This document shows positions 52,878 to 62,954 of a DNA stretch of 64,000 nucleotides, in pieces. Source of the stretch: Acrocarpospora pleiomorpha (GTDB taxonomy: Bacteria; Actinomycetota; Actinomycetes; Streptosporangiales; Streptosporangiaceae). The DNA lies in NCBI RefSeq assembly GCF_009687885.1, contig NZ_BLAF01000006.1, forward strand, positions 207,529 through 271,528, written 5' to 3'. Position 1 is the stretch's first letter. Each line of letters opens with the position of its first letter. The position numbers and the translations under genes are program-made. Under the pieces are notes generated by a model. It made no database searches, had not been told where the DNA came from, and saw nothing but the letters and a program-made list of their open reading frames with translations.

Positions 52878-53561
52878 ATGGTCTTTCGGGTCAGTTGTGT
52901 CCGGAGAGCCGGCACACGGGATTCGCGCCGGCGCGTGTCCCGCGCCCACGTCGCGGTGGCGGTCACGCTGATCGCCGCCCAGTCCGGGATGGGCGCGGCC
53001 CACGCGTCCGTGGCGCGTGAGCCCGAGGCCACGCTCCCGCTGAACATCTCCATCGACAACGGGCAAACCAGCGTGCGCCAGGGCGACCGGCTCACCTACA
53101 CGATCAAGATCAGCAACACCGGAGACACCGAAACGCCGGAACTGCGGGTCTTCCAGACCACGGTGCCAGGGCTCGAAGTGCTCTCCACGACTCCTGAGGC
53201 CACGGCCTCGACGAAGCGGATCGAGTGGAGCAAGAAACTGTCGGGGAGGGAGGAGGCCGAGTTCAGCGTGACCGCCCAGGTGGGACCGCAGGCCCCGCAG
53301 ATGCAACGGCTGACGGTCGTGGCCTGCGCCTCGAACAAGAGCAGCGACCGGCCGGTGGTCTGCGCGGCCCACTCCGACCGGCTGGAGACCTTGGGATTGC
53401 CGATCGAGAGCGAGGAGTCCGGCGCCGGGCTCTGGTACACGATCGCGGGAATCCTGGTGCTGCTGGCGGTTTCGGGAGGAATCGTGGGCCGGCGACGGCT
53501 CCGGCGGAAGACGGCGTCCGAGGCCCCTCGAGACGACATGTCCGGAAATATGCGCCTCTGA
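52878..53561 (+). CDS. Single-pass membrane protein with one DUF11-like domain (227 aa)
   Basis: An N-terminal basic signal segment (RRVSRAHVAVAVTLIAAQSGMGAAHA, about 20-45) precedes a DUF11-like beta domain (about 50-165; LPLNISIDNGQTSVRQGDRLTYTIKISNTGDTETPELRVFQTTVPGLEVL) with two late Cys. A TM helix at about 183-203 (GLWYTIAGILVLLAVSGGIVG) and a basic cytoplasmic tail RRRLRRK follow. No sortase motif. It ends the surface locus and may act as a membrane-bound partner for the DUF11 giant. Confidence 0.75.
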   Translation: MVFRVSCVRRAGTRDSRRRVSRAHVAVAVTLIAAQSGMGAAHASVAREPEATLPLNISIDNGQTSVRQGDRLTYTIKISNTGDTETPELRVFQTTVPGLEVLSTTPEATASTKRIEWSKKLSGREEAEFSVTAQVGPQAPQMQRLTVVACASNKSSDRPVVCAAHSDRLETLGLPIESEESGAGLWYTIAGILVLLAVSGGIVGRRRLRRKTASEAPRDDMSGNMRL

Positions 53562-53577
53562 CCATCCGCGACGATGC

Positions 53578-53603
53578 GGCCCCTGACCAGGGTGTCAGGG
53601 GCC
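53578..53603. terminator. Perfect 10-bp bidirectional hairpin
   Basis: GGCCCCTGAC (53578-53587) pairs with GTCAGGGGCC (53594-53603) over a 6-nt loop, between the convergent DUF11 membrane-protein and YCII genes. Confidence 0.85.
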
Positions 53604-53612
53604 CGCGGCCGG

Positions 53613-53975
53613 TCACATCTCGGTGCCGCCGGTGTTCATGACCGGGCGGACTTCGATCGCGGTCAGCCGGGCGTCGGGGATCATGGCGGCCAGTTCCGTC
53701 GCGCGTTCGGGTTTGTCGCAGTCGATCACGTAGTAACCCGCTAGAAACTCCTTGGCCTCCACGTACGGGCCGTCGGTCACGGCGGGAACGCCGTCCCGCA
53801 CCCGGACGGTGGTGGTGCTGGAAGGGTCGGCGAGAGCGGTGAAACCGACCAGTTCGCCGGACTCCTTGGTGAGAGCGGTGAAAGCGTCGTGTTCGGCGAA
53901 GATGGCGGTTCTCTCCTCCTCGGAGAGCGCGTCCAGGGCGGCGGGGTTGACATGGATCAGCAGCAGATACTTCAT
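53613..53975 (-). CDS. YCII/DGPF-domain protein (120 aa)
   Basis: The family hallmarks MKYLLLIHVNP, TDGPYVEAKEFLAGYYVIDC and the C-terminal AIEVRPVM are all present. YCII-related proteins are ferredoxin-like dimers; the DGPF subgroup is often encoded beside ECF sigma factors, but none is adjacent here. Enzymatic role unproven. Single gene with convergent terminator. Confidence 0.9.
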   Translation of the reverse strand: MKYLLLIHVNPAALDALSEEERTAIFAEHDAFTALTKESGELVGFTALADPSSTTTVRVRDGVPAVTDGPYVEAKEFLAGYYVIDCDKPERATELAAMIPDARLTAIEVRPVMNTGGTEM

Positions 53976-54157
53976 GGATGGCTCCTCGTCGGCGGGCCCT
54001 CGATGGGCCTCTCATGGAGGATGTCGGAACGGGCGGCACGTTCTCGACATCCCTGGCGTGACGGGGGACCGCCAGGAGGGCTGAGCGGGAGCGCCTCGCG
54101 TGTGGAAATCGTCAAGACGGCCCTGCTGAGCTGCGATGGGTTACATAATGAAACGCA

Positions 54158-55957
54158 ATGGATGCGCTAAGTGACTACCCCGTTGATGTCAGTGTGCTCG
54201 TCCCTGCGTACAACTGCCGGGCTTTTCTTGATCGTTGCCTGACCTCGTTGCTGGTCCAGCGGGTCAGCAAAGAGATCATCGTGGTGGATGACGGTTCCAC
54301 GGACGACACCCGGTCGCTGCTGGAGCTGTACGCGCGGCATCATCCCGCCATCACTGTCGTCCATCAGGACCATACGGGCATGCCGGGCTCGGCTCGTAAC
54401 CGTGCGCTGGCGCGGGCCCGCGGGCGCTACGTGTTCTTCTGCGATGCCGACGACTACCTGGGGCCGTTCGCCCTGGAGAAGATGCTCGCGACGGCGGACC
54501 GGAACGGGTCGGACATCGTGCTGGGGAAGGTCGTCGGGCATGGCCGGAAGGCTCCGGCGTCCATGTTCCGGGCCAACGCCGACCGGGTGACGTTGCAGGG
54601 CAGCACGGTCTACAACAGCTTGAACGTCTTCAAACTCTTCCGCCGGACGATGCTGGACCGGCATCGCATCCGTTTCGACGAGTCGTTGCGGGTCGGGGAG
54701 GACATGGAGTTCGCGGTGCACGCGTACTGCCATGCCGACGTGATCTCCATTGTCGCCGACTACGACTGCTATCACCTGATGGACCGGGAGGACGGTTCCA
54801 GCGTCATGCAGGAGCCGGGCAGCCGGGAGCCGCTCGCCTGGTTGCGGATGGCCAGGATCCCGATCGCGCGCATGATCCAGCATGTGCCGCCAGGGCCGCT
54901 CCGCGATCACCTGCTGTTGCGGCATTTCACCTTTGACGTGCTCGCCCAGCTGGGGGAGCCGTTCCTGGCCGCCGACGAGTCCGCGCGCGAGAAGATCGCC
55001 GTCGAGGTGGCCGACCTCTGCCAGGAATGGCTGACCGACGGCGTCCGCGCCCGGCTGAGCGCCGCCGACAACACCCGCCTCGCCTCGCTGACCGACCCCG
55101 ACCGGCTGGTACGGCTCGCGCGCGTGCAGGCCGCCCCCCTCCGCCGCCGCCTGACGTCCCTGGAGTGGACCGGCGACCGCCTGCAGATCTCCGGCAGCGT
55201 GAAACTGTCCGGGTTCGAGGGAACCGTCGGGCTGCTGCTGAAAGAACGCTCCCAGCGGGCCGAATGCCGGATCCCCGTCACCCGGGTCGCCGATCTGTTC
55301 AGCGCCACCATCGACGTGGCCGACCTGGCTACCGGCATCTGGGACGTCTTCGTCGCCGTCGAATGCGAGGGCATCCGCCGCCTCGGCCGGCTCGGCGCCG
55401 ATCGGGACCGGCGGTCGACCCGGCCCGTGCCGCGATTCACTGGTGGGGTGGTGGCATTGCCGTACCTGACCCGGCCGTACGGCAATCTGAGCCTGGACGT
55501 GGGGGGACATGTCGTTCGGGTGCCCGCGTCGGTGCGGTTGACCCGGACCGAGTGGGTGGAGCGGAGGTTTCGGATCGAAGGGCAGGTCATGGTGGGTGGG
55601 CGGGCGGGGGCGGCAGCCGTACGGCGCCTGGTCTGGCGGGAACGCCGGACCGGCAGGGAACGCTACGAGGAAGCCGTCGCGACCGGTTCCCGGGCCTTCG
55701 CCGCCGAGACCAGCCCGCTCGGCCGGGGGATCTGGGACGCCTACCTCGAACTCGACATGGGCGGACCGATGGCGAGATTTCCCGTCAAAGTCGTCGAACC
55801 GAAAAGCTTGGAGCGCGCTCGCACCTGGTGGCAGGGCACCACGCGCTGGACCACCCGCCCCTACGCGACCGCGGTCAGCCACCGCCTGAGCACCTCGGTC
55901 CGCCGCGCCACCCTCTTCACCCTCGCCCGCCGCGCCTTCCGAAGAATCCGCCTGTGA
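54158..55957 (+). CDS. Family 2 glycosyltransferase with C-terminal accessory domains (599 aa)
   Basis: Residues about 8-215 are a GT-A GT2 domain: VSVLVPAYNCRAFLDRCLTSLL, EIIVVDDGSTDDTRSLLE, GMPGSARNRALARARGRYVFFCDADDYLGP (DxD motif DAD) and the acidic ESLRVGEDMEFAVHAYCHAD. The remaining 380 residues form beta-rich domains of the kind fused to teichoic-acid-like or cell-wall polymer transferases. No TM, and a strongly basic C-terminus. A TACATAAT box ends about 20 bp before the ATG at 54158, so the mRNA may be nearly leaderless. Probably adds sugars to a surface polymer. Confidence 0.87.
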   Translation: MDALSDYPVDVSVLVPAYNCRAFLDRCLTSLLVQRVSKEIIVVDDGSTDDTRSLLELYARHHPAITVVHQDHTGMPGSARNRALARARGRYVFFCDADDYLGPFALEKMLATADRNGSDIVLGKVVGHGRKAPASMFRANADRVTLQGSTVYNSLNVFKLFRRTMLDRHRIRFDESLRVGEDMEFAVHAYCHADVISIVADYDCYHLMDREDGSSVMQEPGSREPLAWLRMARIPIARMIQHVPPGPLRDHLLLRHFTFDVLAQLGEPFLAADESAREKIAVEVADLCQEWLTDGVRARLSAADNTRLASLTDPDRLVRLARVQAAPLRRRLTSLEWTGDRLQISGSVKLSGFEGTVGLLLKERSQRAECRIPVTRVADLFSATIDVADLATGIWDVFVAVECEGIRRLGRLGADRDRRSTRPVPRFTGGVVALPYLTRPYGNLSLDVGGHVVRVPASVRLTRTEWVERRFRIEGQVMVGGRAGAAAVRRLVWRERRTGRERYEEAVATGSRAFAAETSPLGRGIWDAYLELDMGGPMARFPVKVVEPKSLERARTWWQGTTRWTTRPYATAVSHRLSTSVRRATLFTLARRAFRRIRL

Positions 55958-55980
55958 ACCGTACGTACGTCCGTCGTTAA

Positions 55981-55995
55981 TGCGAATTATTTGCA
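55981..55995. promoter_or_regulatory. FUR-family (Nur/Zur-like) operator before the nickel/cobalt transporter
   Basis: TGCGAAT-T-ATTTGCA is a 7-1-7 palindrome with one mismatch. It fits the TGnnAATnATTnnCA layout of FUR-family boxes, and its TGC...GCA ends resemble Streptomyces Nur (nickel) sites. It lies about 66 bp upstream of the NikM start, in a leader too short for a cobalamin riboswitch. Confidence 0.6.
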
Positions 55996-56046
55996 ACTGC
56001 TCTAACCTTGTGGGGGCAAGGTTCAGAAGTACGCGGAGGTATGGCC

Positions 56047-57048
56047 GTGCATGTGCCCGATGGGTTCTTTACCGCATCCGTGTCGATAGGGGCGGCCGTG
56101 GTGGCCGCCGCCGGGGTGAGTGTCGCGCTGCGCAACGCCAAGCAGGAGCTTGACGATCGCACCGCGCCGATGGCGGGGCTGGTAGCCGCGTTCATTTTCG
56201 CCGTCCAGATGCTCAACTTCCCGGTCGCGGCGGGGACCAGCGGTCACCTCCTCGGGGGTGCGCTGGCCGCGATATTGGTCGGGCCGTATACCGCGGTCCT
56301 CTGCGTGGCGGTTGTCCTGCTCGTGCAGGGATTCTTCTTCGCCGACGGCGGGCTGACCGCGCTCGGCATCAACATCACCCTGATGGGGATCGTGACGGCC
56401 GCCGTCGCGTGGGGGATCTTCCGGCTGATCGTGCGGGTGGCGCCCAACCGGGCGGCCATCGTGGCCGGCTCGTTCGTGGCGGCGTTGGTGTCGGTGCCGG
56501 TCTCGGCGCTGGCCTTCGCGGCGCTGTTCGCGATCGGCGGGACCGCGCCGATCGACGCGGGCGCCGTGGCCGCCGCCATGGGCGGCACGCACGTGCTCAT
56601 CGGCATCGGCGAGGGGCTGATCACCGCCGTGACGGTCAGCAGCGTGCTGGCCGTCCGCCCCGATCTTGTGTACGGCGCACGCGGCCTGACCAGGCCCCTC
56701 GTCCTCAGAACGGCGGACGGCGAGCGAGTCGTGGAAGCGCCGCAGGGGCCTGAGGCCAAGCCGATCCGGCCGTTCCTGGTGGGCGCGGGAATCGTCTCGC
56801 TACTGCTGGCGGGGATCGTCAGCTTCTTCGCGTCGAGTTCCCCCGACGGTCTGGAGAGGGTCGCCGAGGACAAGGGCTTCCTCGGCCAGGCCAGCGACCA
56901 CCTGTTCGGCGGATTCGCGCTGGCCGACTACGGCGACGTCGGCGGCATCCCGGTCGGGGTCGCGGGCGTGCTCGGCGTGCTGATCACGCTCGCCGTCGGC
57001 CTGGGCATCGCCCACCTCGTCCGGCGAAGGCGGAAGGTCACCACGTAA
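56047..57048 (+). CDS. nikMN: Nickel/cobalt ECF substrate-binding protein, NikM/CbiM fused to NikN/CbiN
   Basis: 333 aa if GTG 56047 is the start. The protein then begins M-H-V-P-D-G-F, matching the conserved MHIPDGF end whose amino group and His2 bind the metal. GGAGG lies 7-8 nt before this GTG but only 1-2 nt before the ATG at 56041. About seven TM helices make the S component (1-225, FAVQMLNFPVAAGTSGHLLGGALAA). The C-terminal part (about 240-330) holds the NikN/CbiN-type PDGLE segment (SSSPDGLERVAEDKGF) and two TM helices. It starts a four-function operon with nikQ and nikO. Confidence 0.9.
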   Translation: MHVPDGFFTASVSIGAAVVAAAGVSVALRNAKQELDDRTAPMAGLVAAFIFAVQMLNFPVAAGTSGHLLGGALAAILVGPYTAVLCVAVVLLVQGFFFADGGLTALGINITLMGIVTAAVAWGIFRLIVRVAPNRAAIVAGSFVAALVSVPVSALAFAALFAIGGTAPIDAGAVAAAMGGTHVLIGIGEGLITAVTVSSVLAVRPDLVYGARGLTRPLVLRTADGERVVEAPQGPEAKPIRPFLVGAGIVSLLLAGIVSFFASSSPDGLERVAEDKGFLGQASDHLFGGFALADYGDVGGIPVGVAGVLGVLITLAVGLGIAHLVRRRRKVTT

Positions 57049-57801
57049 GTGGGCACCGGACACCACCACCAGCTCTACCGCCCGGGGGACACCCTCGTGC
57101 ACCGGCTGCCGCCGCAGTGCAAACTGCTGGCGGTGGCCGCGTTCGCGATCGTCGTCGTGGCCACGCCAAGAGAACGATTCCTCGCCTTCGGCGGATATCT
57201 CCTGCTATTGGCGGCGGTCGCCGTGGTCGCCAGGGTGTCGCCCGGGTTCGTGCTCCGGCGCATGGTGGTCGAGCTGCCGTTCGTGCTGTTCGCGTTCGCG
57301 ATCCCGGTCATCGGCCTGGGCGAGCGCATCACGATCTGGGGCGTCTCGCTCAGCGTGGACGGCCTGTGGGCGAGCTGGAACATCCTCGCCAAGGCCACCC
57401 TCGGCGTGATCGCCTCCATCCTGCTCGCGGCCACCACCGAACCCCGCAGCATGCTGCTGGGCGCCCAGCGGCTGCGCATGCCCCAGCTGCTCGTGCAGAT
57501 CGCCACGTTCATGCTCCGCTACCTGGACGTGGTGCTCGACGCCATGCGGCGGATGAAGGTCGCCCGCGAGTCGCGCGGCTTCCAGGCCAGGGACATCCGG
57601 CAGGCCCCGATCCTGGCCAAATCGGCGGGCGCGCTCTTCATCCGGTCGTACGAGCGCGGCGAACGGGTGCACTTGGCCATGCTGAGCAGGGGCTACACCG
57701 GCACAATGCCCATTTATCGCGATATTTCGGCGGACGTTCGCCAGTGGTTGTCCGCAGGCGCGCTCCCTATCGCGGCGGCGGCCTTACTGTTCATTTCATG
57801 A
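57049..57801 (+). CDS. nikQ: ECF transporter transmembrane component NikQ/CbiQ
   Basis: 250 aa with GTG start immediately after the nikMN stop. The sequence HRLPPQCKLLAVAAFAIVVVATP at the N-terminus, TM helices, and the coupling motifs ARESRGFQARD and MLSRGYTGTMP (the Ala-Arg-Gly boxes of EcfT) identify the scaffold subunit that contacts the ATPase. Its stop overlaps the nikO ATG (ATGA). Confidence 0.93.
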   Translation: MGTGHHHQLYRPGDTLVHRLPPQCKLLAVAAFAIVVVATPRERFLAFGGYLLLLAAVAVVARVSPGFVLRRMVVELPFVLFAFAIPVIGLGERITIWGVSLSVDGLWASWNILAKATLGVIASILLAATTEPRSMLLGAQRLRMPQLLVQIATFMLRYLDVVLDAMRRMKVARESRGFQARDIRQAPILAKSAGALFIRSYERGERVHLAMLSRGYTGTMPIYRDISADVRQWLSAGALPIAAAALLFIS

Positions 57802-58535
57802 CGCTCGAAGTACGGGATCTCGCCTACGCCTACCCCGACGGGACCCAGGCCCTGTTCGGGGTGGACCTGCGGATTACCCGCGGCGAGCGGGTGGCCCTGC
57901 TCGGCCCGAACGGCGCGGGCAAGACCACCCTGGTCATGCACCTGAACGGCATCCTCACGGCCGGGCACGGGACCGTCCGGGTGGCGGGCCTCCAGGTCGG
58001 CAAGGAGAACCTCCAGGAGATCAGGCGCCGGGTCGGCCTGGTCTTCCAGGACCCCGACGACCAGCTCTTCATGCCGACCGTCCGCGAGGATGTGGCCTTC
58101 GGCCCGGCCAACATGGGCGTCCGCGGCGCCGAACTCGACCACAAGGTCACCGACGCCCTCACCCGCGTCGGCATGCTCGACGCCATCGACCGCCCGCCGC
58201 ACCACCTCTCCTTCGGCCAGCGCAGGCGCGTCGCCGTGGCCACCGTCCTCGCCATGGACCCCGAAATCCTGGTCCTCGACGAACCGTCCTCCAACCTCGA
58301 CCCCGCCTCCCGCCGCGAGCTAGCCCAGATCCTGAAAAATCTGGACGTGACCGTGCTGATGGTCACCCACGACCTCCCCTACGCCCTCGAACTGTGCGAA
58401 CGCGCCCTCATCCTCAGCGACGGCGTCATCGCCGCCGACGGCCCCACCCGCGACATCCTCGCCGACGAGCCCCTCCTGACCGCCCACCGCCTCGAGCTCC
58501 CCTTCGGATTCGCGATCCCTTCCACGGGGACATGA
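57798..58535 (+). CDS. nikO: ECF transporter ATPase NikO/CbiO
   Basis: 245 aa. Walker A is GPNGAGKTT, the Q-loop VFQDPDDQLFMPTVREDVAFGPAN, the signature LSFGQRRRVAVA (Phe for the usual Gly, common in this family), Walker B EILVLDEPSSNLDP and the H-loop VTHDLP. It energises uptake of Ni2+ or Co2+ through NikMN-Q. Together with the FUR-like box upstream, this favours nickel, but no urease or hydrogenase genes are in the window to confirm it. Confidence 0.93.
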   Translation: MTLEVRDLAYAYPDGTQALFGVDLRITRGERVALLGPNGAGKTTLVMHLNGILTAGHGTVRVAGLQVGKENLQEIRRRVGLVFQDPDDQLFMPTVREDVAFGPANMGVRGAELDHKVTDALTRVGMLDAIDRPPHHLSFGQRRRVAVATVLAMDPEILVLDEPSSNLDPASRRELAQILKNLDVTVLMVTHDLPYALELCERALILSDGVIAADGPTRDILADEPLLTAHRLELPFGFAIPSTGT

Positions 58536-58581
58536 CTCAGGGTGATGCGGAAGTAAAGTGGGGCTCGCGGAGGAGGTTCCT

Positions 58582-58926
58582 ATGAAGCTGCGGCTCGCGC
58601 GGAGGTCGCTCTCCGGCGCTGTCGTGGTGGCTGTCGAGGGCGAACTCGATCTGTTCACCGCACCCTTCCTGCGCGATGAGGTCCGCGACGCCATCAAGCA
58701 GGATGGCGCCATCCTGGTGCTCGACCTCACCTCGCTGTCGTTCATGGATTCGAGCGGGCTGAGCGTGCTGATCGAGGCGTGGCGGCTGGCCACGAGCGAG
58801 GGCGGCGGGGTGACCCTCGCCGCGCCCCAGGCGCCGGTGGCCCGGATCCTGCGGACCACGGGGCTGGATCGGCGGATCAAGGTCTACCCGGATGTCGACA
58901 CGGCCATTTTGGGGCACCCCGAGTAG
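58582..58926 (+). CDS. STAS-domain anti-sigma factor antagonist
   Basis: 114 aa, ATG behind GGAGGAGG. The fold pattern VVVAVEGELDLFTAPFLRDEV, LVLDLTSLSFMDSSGLSVLI with phosphorylatable Ser in the DSSG motif, and GGGVTLAAPQAPVARILRTTGLDR is that of SpoIIAA/RsbV proteins. It frees a sigma factor by binding its anti-sigma kinase; neither partner is adjacent here. Sits 46 bp after nikO but probably has its own promoter. Confidence 0.92.
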   Translation: MKLRLARRSLSGAVVVAVEGELDLFTAPFLRDEVRDAIKQDGAILVLDLTSLSFMDSSGLSVLIEAWRLATSEGGGVTLAAPQAPVARILRTTGLDRRIKVYPDVDTAILGHPE

Positions 58927-58959
58927 AACTTCATTCGGTTGGCGGGTTAGGGTCCGGCT

Positions 58960-59733
58960 ATGGACCTGAAGGATGCAGCAGCAATCATCTCGGGCGGTGC
59001 GAGCGGTCTCGGCGAGGCCACAGCCAGGGAACTGGCGGGCATCGGCGCGACCGTGGTCATCGCCGACCTGAACGAGGAGCGCGGCAAGGCGCTGGCCGAC
59101 GAGCTCGGGGGCGTGTTCGTCCGCACGGACGTTTCGGACGAGGCCTCCGTACAGGCCGCGGTGGACGCCGCGGTGGCGACCGGCAAGCCGTTGCGCGCGG
59201 TGATCAACAGCGCCGGGATCGGCTGGGCCTCCCGGACGGTGAACCGGGACGGCTCGCCGCACGACCTCGCCGCATATCGCAAAGTGATCGACGTCAACCT
59301 GATCGGGACCTTCAACCTGATGCGGATCGGCGCCGCCGCCATAGCCAGGACCGAGCCGGTGGGGGAGGACAAGGCCCGCGGCGTCGTCATCAACACGGCG
59401 TCGGTGGCGGGGATCGAGGGGCAGACGGGGCAGGTGGCCTACTCGGCGTCCAAGGGCGGCATCATCGGCATGACGTTGCCCGCCGCCCGCGACCTGGCCG
59501 CCATCGGCGTCCGGGTGCTGACGATCTGCCCGGGCATCATCGACACCCCGATCTACGGCTCCGGGCCCGAGTCGGACGCGTTCAAGGCGCAGCTGTCCGC
59601 GCCGGTGCCGTTCCCCAAGCGCATGGGCCGCGCGTCGGAGTTCGGCCACCTGGTCCGGGCCCTGGTAGAGAACGACTACATGAACGGCGAAGTCATCCGT
59701 TTCGATGGCGGAATCCGATTCCAGCCGAAGTAA
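58960..59733 (+). CDS. SDR, 3-hydroxyacyl-CoA dehydrogenase type 2-like
   Basis: 257 aa. NAD-binding SGGASGLG (11-18), acidic VIADLNEERG (NAD preference), INSAGIG, catalytic Ser in NTASVAG, and VAYSASKGG with Tyr and Lys. The insertions ASRTVNRDGSPHDL and PVPFPKRMGRASEFGHLVRAL are those of HSD17B10-like enzymes that oxidise 3-hydroxyacyl-CoA. The enoyl-CoA hydratase gene 21 bp downstream supports a beta-oxidation pair. Confidence 0.9.
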   Translation: MDLKDAAAIISGGASGLGEATARELAGIGATVVIADLNEERGKALADELGGVFVRTDVSDEASVQAAVDAAVATGKPLRAVINSAGIGWASRTVNRDGSPHDLAAYRKVIDVNLIGTFNLMRIGAAAIARTEPVGEDKARGVVINTASVAGIEGQTGQVAYSASKGGIIGMTLPAARDLAAIGVRVLTICPGIIDTPIYGSGPESDAFKAQLSAPVPFPKRMGRASEFGHLVRALVENDYMNGEVIRFDGGIRFQPK

Positions 59734-59754
59734 CCCAAGCCCTGGAGAGGTCTC

Positions 59755-60519
59755 GTGTCTGACGAGGTTCTGGTAGAAACCGACGACGGCGTGGCCGTCA
59801 TCACGATCAACCGGCCGAAGGCGAGAAACGCGGTCAACGGCGCGGTGGCGCGCGGCATCGCCGCGGCCGTGGACGAGCTGGACGCCCGGGCGGACGTCTC
59901 CGCCTTGGTCCTCACCGGCGCGGGCGGCACGTTCTGTTCCGGGATGGACCTGAAGGGCTTCCTGACCGGGGACTTCCCGGCGCTGGAGGGCCGCGGGTTC
60001 GGCGGTCTGGTCGAGTCGCCGCCGAAGAAGCCGCTGATCGCGGCTGTGGAGGGGTACGCGCTCGCGGGCGGCTTCGAACTGGCCCTGGCCTGCGACCTGA
60101 TCGTGGCGTCGGAAGAGGCCAAGTTCGGGCTGCCGGAGCCCACGCGGGGTCTGGTCGCCGCCGCCGGGGGGATCATGCGGCTGCCGCGGCGCATTCCGTA
60201 CCACGCGGCGATGGAGATCGCGCTCACCGGCGCTCACTATCCGGCGGTGCGCCTGTACGAGCTGGGCCTGGTGAATCAGGTCACGCCGGCCGGGGGAGCG
60301 CTGGCGGGCGCGCTGGAGCTGGCCAAGAAGATCGCGGCGAACGCGCCGCTGGCGTTGACGGCGACCAAGCGGATCGTCCTGGAGTCCCAGGATTGGTCGC
60401 AGGAGGAGATGTTCGCCAAGCAGAGCGAGATCGTCAACCCGGTGTTCGGGTCGAAGGACGCGATGGAGGGCGCGGCGGCTTTCGCCGAGAAACGCGCGCC
60501 CAACTGGCGGGGCGAGTAG
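59755..60519 (+). CDS. Enoyl-CoA hydratase/isomerase (crotonase) family
   Basis: 254 aa with GTG start behind GGAGAGG. The CoA and oxyanion-hole motifs FCSGMDLKGF and GYALAGGFELALACDLIVASEEAKFGLPE are complete; the second acidic residue is in GLPEPTRG. It hydrates 2-enoyl-CoA and is co-transcribed with the SDR at 58960. The genuine substrate chain length cannot be read from sequence. Confidence 0.92.
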   Translation: MSDEVLVETDDGVAVITINRPKARNAVNGAVARGIAAAVDELDARADVSALVLTGAGGTFCSGMDLKGFLTGDFPALEGRGFGGLVESPPKKPLIAAVEGYALAGGFELALACDLIVASEEAKFGLPEPTRGLVAAAGGIMRLPRRIPYHAAMEIALTGAHYPAVRLYELGLVNQVTPAGGALAGALELAKKIAANAPLALTATKRIVLESQDWSQEEMFAKQSEIVNPVFGSKDAMEGAAAFAEKRAPNWRGE

Positions 60520-60659
60520 CCGTGAGGGTGCGCCGGTGTCTGGACTGAGGAGCGGAGCGACGAGGGAAGACACCGGGGTTGAGCACCCGAACCGCGATGC
60601 GAAGCATCGCAATCAGTGGGTGGTCCGCGCTCATGGCGGGAACTGCGTACGGTAAAGGC

Positions 60660-61268
60660 ATGAGCGACGGACTCCCCCTCAACCCGACCCCCCGGGAGCG
60701 CACGGCCAGCTTGCTGTCCGGGGCCCTCGGCAGCGTCATCGTCATGCTGTTCCTGGTCGGCGGCATGTGGGCGCTGGAAATCGTCGACTACCTCCAGGAC
60801 GGCGCCCTGGACCGGTATGGCATCGTGGCCCGGGACCCGGACGGCCTGGTCGGCATCTTCGCCGCGCCGTTCCTGCACGCGGGCTTCCCGCACCTGATCG
60901 CGAACTCGCTGCCGCTGCTGATCCTGGGGTTCCTGGCCGCGATCCGCGGGGTGGGCCGGTTCCTGGGCGTGAGCATGATCATCATCGTGGTGAGCGGGCT
61001 GGGCGTCTGGCTGGTCGCCCCGCCGAACACGGTGACGATCGGCGCCAGCGGGCTGGTATTCGGATATTTCGGTTATGTCGTGGGGCGCGGGCTATTCGAC
61101 CGCCGGATTCTCGACATCGTGCTGGCCGTTGTCGTCGCGGTCATGTACTACTCGATTATTTTCGGGATTCTGCCCGGCGAGGAGGGAATCTCCTGGCAGG
61201 GCCACCTGTTCGGCCTGATCGGCGGAGTCCTGGCGGCCTGGCTGCTGCGCCGCAGGCGGGAGTACTGA
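60660..61268 (+). CDS. Rhomboid-family intramembrane serine protease
   Basis: 202 aa with six TM helices. The catalytic Ser is in TIGASGLVFGYFGY (GxSG motif) and the His in SWQGHLFGLIGG; FPHLIANSLPL supplies the HxxxN oxyanion motif. It cuts TM substrates in the membrane. Start ATG 60660 is preferred because it precedes the first TM closely. 13 bp separate it from the BlaI-like gene. Confidence 0.9.
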   Translation: MSDGLPLNPTPRERTASLLSGALGSVIVMLFLVGGMWALEIVDYLQDGALDRYGIVARDPDGLVGIFAAPFLHAGFPHLIANSLPLLILGFLAAIRGVGRFLGVSMIIIVVSGLGVWLVAPPNTVTIGASGLVFGYFGYVVGRGLFDRRILDIVLAVVVAVMYYSIIFGILPGEEGISWQGHLFGLIGGVLAAWLLRRRREY

Positions 61269-61269
61269 C

Positions 61270-61277
61270 ACAATTGT
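61270..61277. promoter_or_regulatory. ACAATTGT palindrome before the BlaI-like gene
   Basis: An 8-bp perfect palindrome ends 4 bp before the GTG at 61282. BlaI/MecI repressors bind short ACA..TGT dyads near their own start, so this may be an autoregulatory half of one. Weak on its own. Confidence 0.35.
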
Positions 61278-61281
61278 TCTT

Positions 61282-62804
<1,523 letters not shown>

Positions 62805-62954
62805 TCAACCAAGCCTACTGAGCGGGTGCGATGGTCCGGACCCGGGTCCGCATCCTGAGATGGAGCTCCCCCTTGACGTAACGGACCGCAGCTCCCATTG
62901 TTCGGCATGAGGAGTCGCTCCCACTCCGCCCTAGCGAAGTGTGAGAACACGCAT

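Noticed and set aside
55996..56046. Cobalamin riboswitch in front of the metal transporter
   Set aside because: The leader after the operator is only about 50 nt and shows no B12-box-like sequence.
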